Below, piece after piece: positions 41,783 to 43,287 of a stretch of 43,287 nt of DNA. The notes beneath the pieces were generated by a model that did no database searches, was not told where the DNA came from, and saw only the letters and a list, made by a program, of their open reading frames with translations. The DNA comes from Nesterenkonia sp. F (GTDB taxonomy: Bacteria > Actinomycetota > Actinomycetes > Actinomycetales > Micrococcaceae): the NCBI RefSeq assembly GCF_000220985.1, contig NZ_AFRW01000004.1, positions 1 to 43,287 on the forward strand. Direction: 5' to 3'. The position numbers and the translations under genes were made by a program. The stretch's first letter is position 1. Each line of letters starts with the position of its first letter.

Positions 41783-43174
41783 ATGACCACCTTCGACGTG
41801 CTCAACCCCGCCACCGGTGCGGTGATCGACAGCGTCCCCGACACCACCGCCGATCAGGCCGCGGCCCAGGTCGACGCCGCCCAGGCCGCCTTCGAACAGT
41901 GGCGGGCCACTGCGCCCCGGCACCGTGCCGAGGTGCTGATGGCCGCCCACCGGGCCATGCTCGACGACGCCGACCACCTGGCCGACCTGATGGTCGCCGA
42001 GAACGGCAAGTCCCGCGCCGACGCCGCCGCCGAGGTGAAATACGCCGCGGAGTTCTTCCGCTGGTATGCCGAGGAGGCCGTGCGGGCGCCCGGTCAGTAC
42101 ACCGAGGCTCCGGCCGGCGGTGTGCGCAATGTGGTGACCCGCCACCCGGTGGGCGTCTCGGTGCTGATCACCCCGTGGAACTTCCCCGCGGCGATGGCCA
42201 CTCGCAAGATCGCTCCGGCGCTGGCGGCCGGCTGCACGGTGCTGGTCAAGCCCGCCGGCGAGACCCCGCTGACCGCCCTGCGGATCGTCGAGCTGCTCAT
42301 CGGCGCCGGCGTGCCCGCCGACGCGGTGCAGGTCGCCACCACCTCCAGCTCCTCGCGCGTGGTCTCCGCCTGGCTCGCCGACGAGCGGGTCCGCAAGCTC
42401 TCCTTCACCGGCTCCACGCCGGTGGGCCGCACGCTGCTGGCCCAGTGCGCCGAGCGGGTGGTCAACACCTCCATGGAGCTGGGCGGCAACGCGCCGTTCA
42501 TCGTCACCGCCGACGCCGACGTCGACGCCGCCGTCGAAGGGGCGATGGTCGCCAAGTTCCGCAACTCCGGGCAGGCCTGCACGGCGGCGAACCGCTTCTA
42601 CGTCCACGCCGACGTCGCCGAGGAGTTCATCGCCGCCTTCGGCGCGAAGATCGAGGCGCTGCAGGTCGGGGACCCCGCGGCAGGGGCCGACGTCGGCCCG
42701 GTGATCCATGCGAAGGCCGCCGCGGGCATCCGCGGGATGATCGACGACGCCGTCGCCGCCGGGGCGCGCATCGCCCACCAGGCCGCCGCGCCGGCGGGCG
42801 AGGGGCTGGATCTGGAGGCCTTCGTGGCCCCGACGCTGCTGGCCGACGTCCCCGCCGATGCGGCGATCCTGGGCGAGGAGATCTTCGGGCCCGTGGCCCC
42901 GGTGGTCGTCTACACCGACGAGGATCAGATGATCGCCCGCGCCAACGAGTCCGAGGTGGGGCTGTCCTCCTACGTCTACTCCGGCGATCTGAAGCACGCG
43001 ATGCAGATCGGCGAGCGGCTCGAGGCCGGCATGGTCGGCATCAACCGGGGCGCAGTCTCGGATCCGAGCGCGCCCTTCGGCGGCGTGAAGCAGGCCGGCA
43101 TCGGCCGCGAGGGCGGGGCCTTCGGCATCGAGGAGTTCACCGAGCCGCAGTACCTCAGCGTCGACTGGAGCTGA
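41783..43174 (+). CDS. gabD: NAD(P)-dependent succinate-semialdehyde dehydrogenase
   Basis: 463 residues, aldehyde dehydrogenase superfamily, SSADH branch. ITPWNFPAAMATRKIAPALAAGCTVLVKPA near 128, catalytic Glu in SMELGGNAPFIV (E232), catalytic Cys in NSGQACTAANRFYV (C266), EEIFGPVAPVV near 370 and the C-terminal PFGGVKQAGIGREGG typical of GabD. Oxidises succinate semialdehyde to succinate, completing GABA catabolism started by the gene upstream. Ribosome site GGGAGGAA before the ATG. The slightly short length relative to the ~480 of many GabD proteins is mostly at the N-terminus. Downstream, only a hairpin is seen up to the window edge. Confidence 0.94.
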   Translation: MTTFDVLNPATGAVIDSVPDTTADQAAAQVDAAQAAFEQWRATAPRHRAEVLMAAHRAMLDDADHLADLMVAENGKSRADAAAEVKYAAEFFRWYAEEAVRAPGQYTEAPAGGVRNVVTRHPVGVSVLITPWNFPAAMATRKIAPALAAGCTVLVKPAGETPLTALRIVELLIGAGVPADAVQVATTSSSSRVVSAWLADERVRKLSFTGSTPVGRTLLAQCAERVVNTSMELGGNAPFIVTADADVDAAVEGAMVAKFRNSGQACTAANRFYVHADVAEEFIAAFGAKIEALQVGDPAAGADVGPVIHAKAAAGIRGMIDDAVAAGARIAHQAAAPAGEGLDLEAFVAPTLLADVPADAAILGEEIFGPVAPVVVYTDEDQMIARANESEVGLSSYVYSGDLKHAMQIGERLEAGMVGINRGAVSDPSAPFGGVKQAGIGREGGAFGIEEFTEPQYLSVDWS

Positions 43175-43213
43175 TCCTCGCCGGAAAGCAGCTCCCGCCG
43201 GTGATCCGCCCGA

Positions 43214-43235
43214 CACCTCGCCGCCCCGCGAGGTG
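43214..43235 (+). terminator. Hairpin downstream of gabD
   Basis: CACCTCGC / GCGAGGTG, an 8-bp stem with a 6-nt loop, 40 bp after the gabD stop, with outer CCGCCCG/CGGGCGG arms that can extend it. There is no T tract. Nothing else is recognised to the window end. Confidence 0.5.
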
Positions 43236-43287
43236 CCGTGCCCCGCGGGCGGCTCGGCCGGAGGACCCGGCGACCCGCCCGCGACCT

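Noticed and set aside
27827-43174. Horizontally acquired island for the pxp-gab region.
   Set aside because: No integrase, transposase, attachment repeats or change in base composition was seen; codon use matches the rest of the window.

Overview
The window is very GC-rich chromosomal DNA from an actinobacterium, most likely Micrococcales (an inference from gene content and style). Support comes from the small SRP RNA, a SAM-IV type riboswitch ahead of metF, a RamB-like regulator beside the glyoxylate genes, and a recurring leaderless promoter pattern (TAnnnT, 5-7 nt, then the start codon). No phage, insertion sequence, plasmid origin or CRISPR array was seen.

Layout. 1-4.2 kb: dnaX (runs off the left edge), an acyltransferase, an O-methyltransferase, tRNA-Ser(GGA) and the SRP RNA ffs. 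4.2-10.8 kb: a membrane protein, a lipoprotein, a thiamine-diphosphate 2-keto acid decarboxylase, and an operon of histidine kinase, response regulator and DUF4097-like exported protein. 10.8-14.6 kb: metF-metE on the minus strand behind a SAM-IV riboswitch. 14.7-16.9 kb: LytR_C protein, FUSC protein and a small membrane protein. 16.9-22.6 kb: an SDR dehydrogenase, the glyoxylate shunt genes aceA and aceB, and ramB. 22.6-26.3 kb: a glycine betaine/proline-type ABC transporter behind a structured leader region. 26.4-40.3 kb: a 5-oxoproline/D-glutamate type locus: an MFS transporter divergent from pxpA, a fused pxpB-pxpC, a biotin carboxylase-BCCP fusion and a GntR/FCD regulator; then a second MFS transporter, a GNAT protein, a DUF1989 protein, a D-glutamate cyclase-like (DUF1445) protein, an NRAMP-like transporter, an FAD monooxygenase and a LysR regulator. 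40.3-43.2 kb: gabT and gabD for GABA catabolism.

How it fits together. The right half looks like an amino-acid/lactam scavenging island that delivers glutamate and succinate to central metabolism, next to genes for C2 growth and osmolyte uptake. The most interesting part is the pxp locus. Its 5-oxoprolinase-type subunits are translationally coupled to a biotin carboxylase-BCCP protein, and a DUF1989 protein lies nearby. Near-identical TTGTnnnACAA palindromes lie in front of pxpA (overlapping its -35 box) and in front of the NRAMP/FAD-monooxygenase pair 10 kb away, which predicts one regulon under the embedded GntR protein.

Caveat. Three genes (the sensor kinase, the SDR dehydrogenase and malate synthase aceB) each carry exactly one single-base frameshift, two of them in short G/C runs. 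The pattern fits sequencing or assembly indels at least as well as true pseudogenes.
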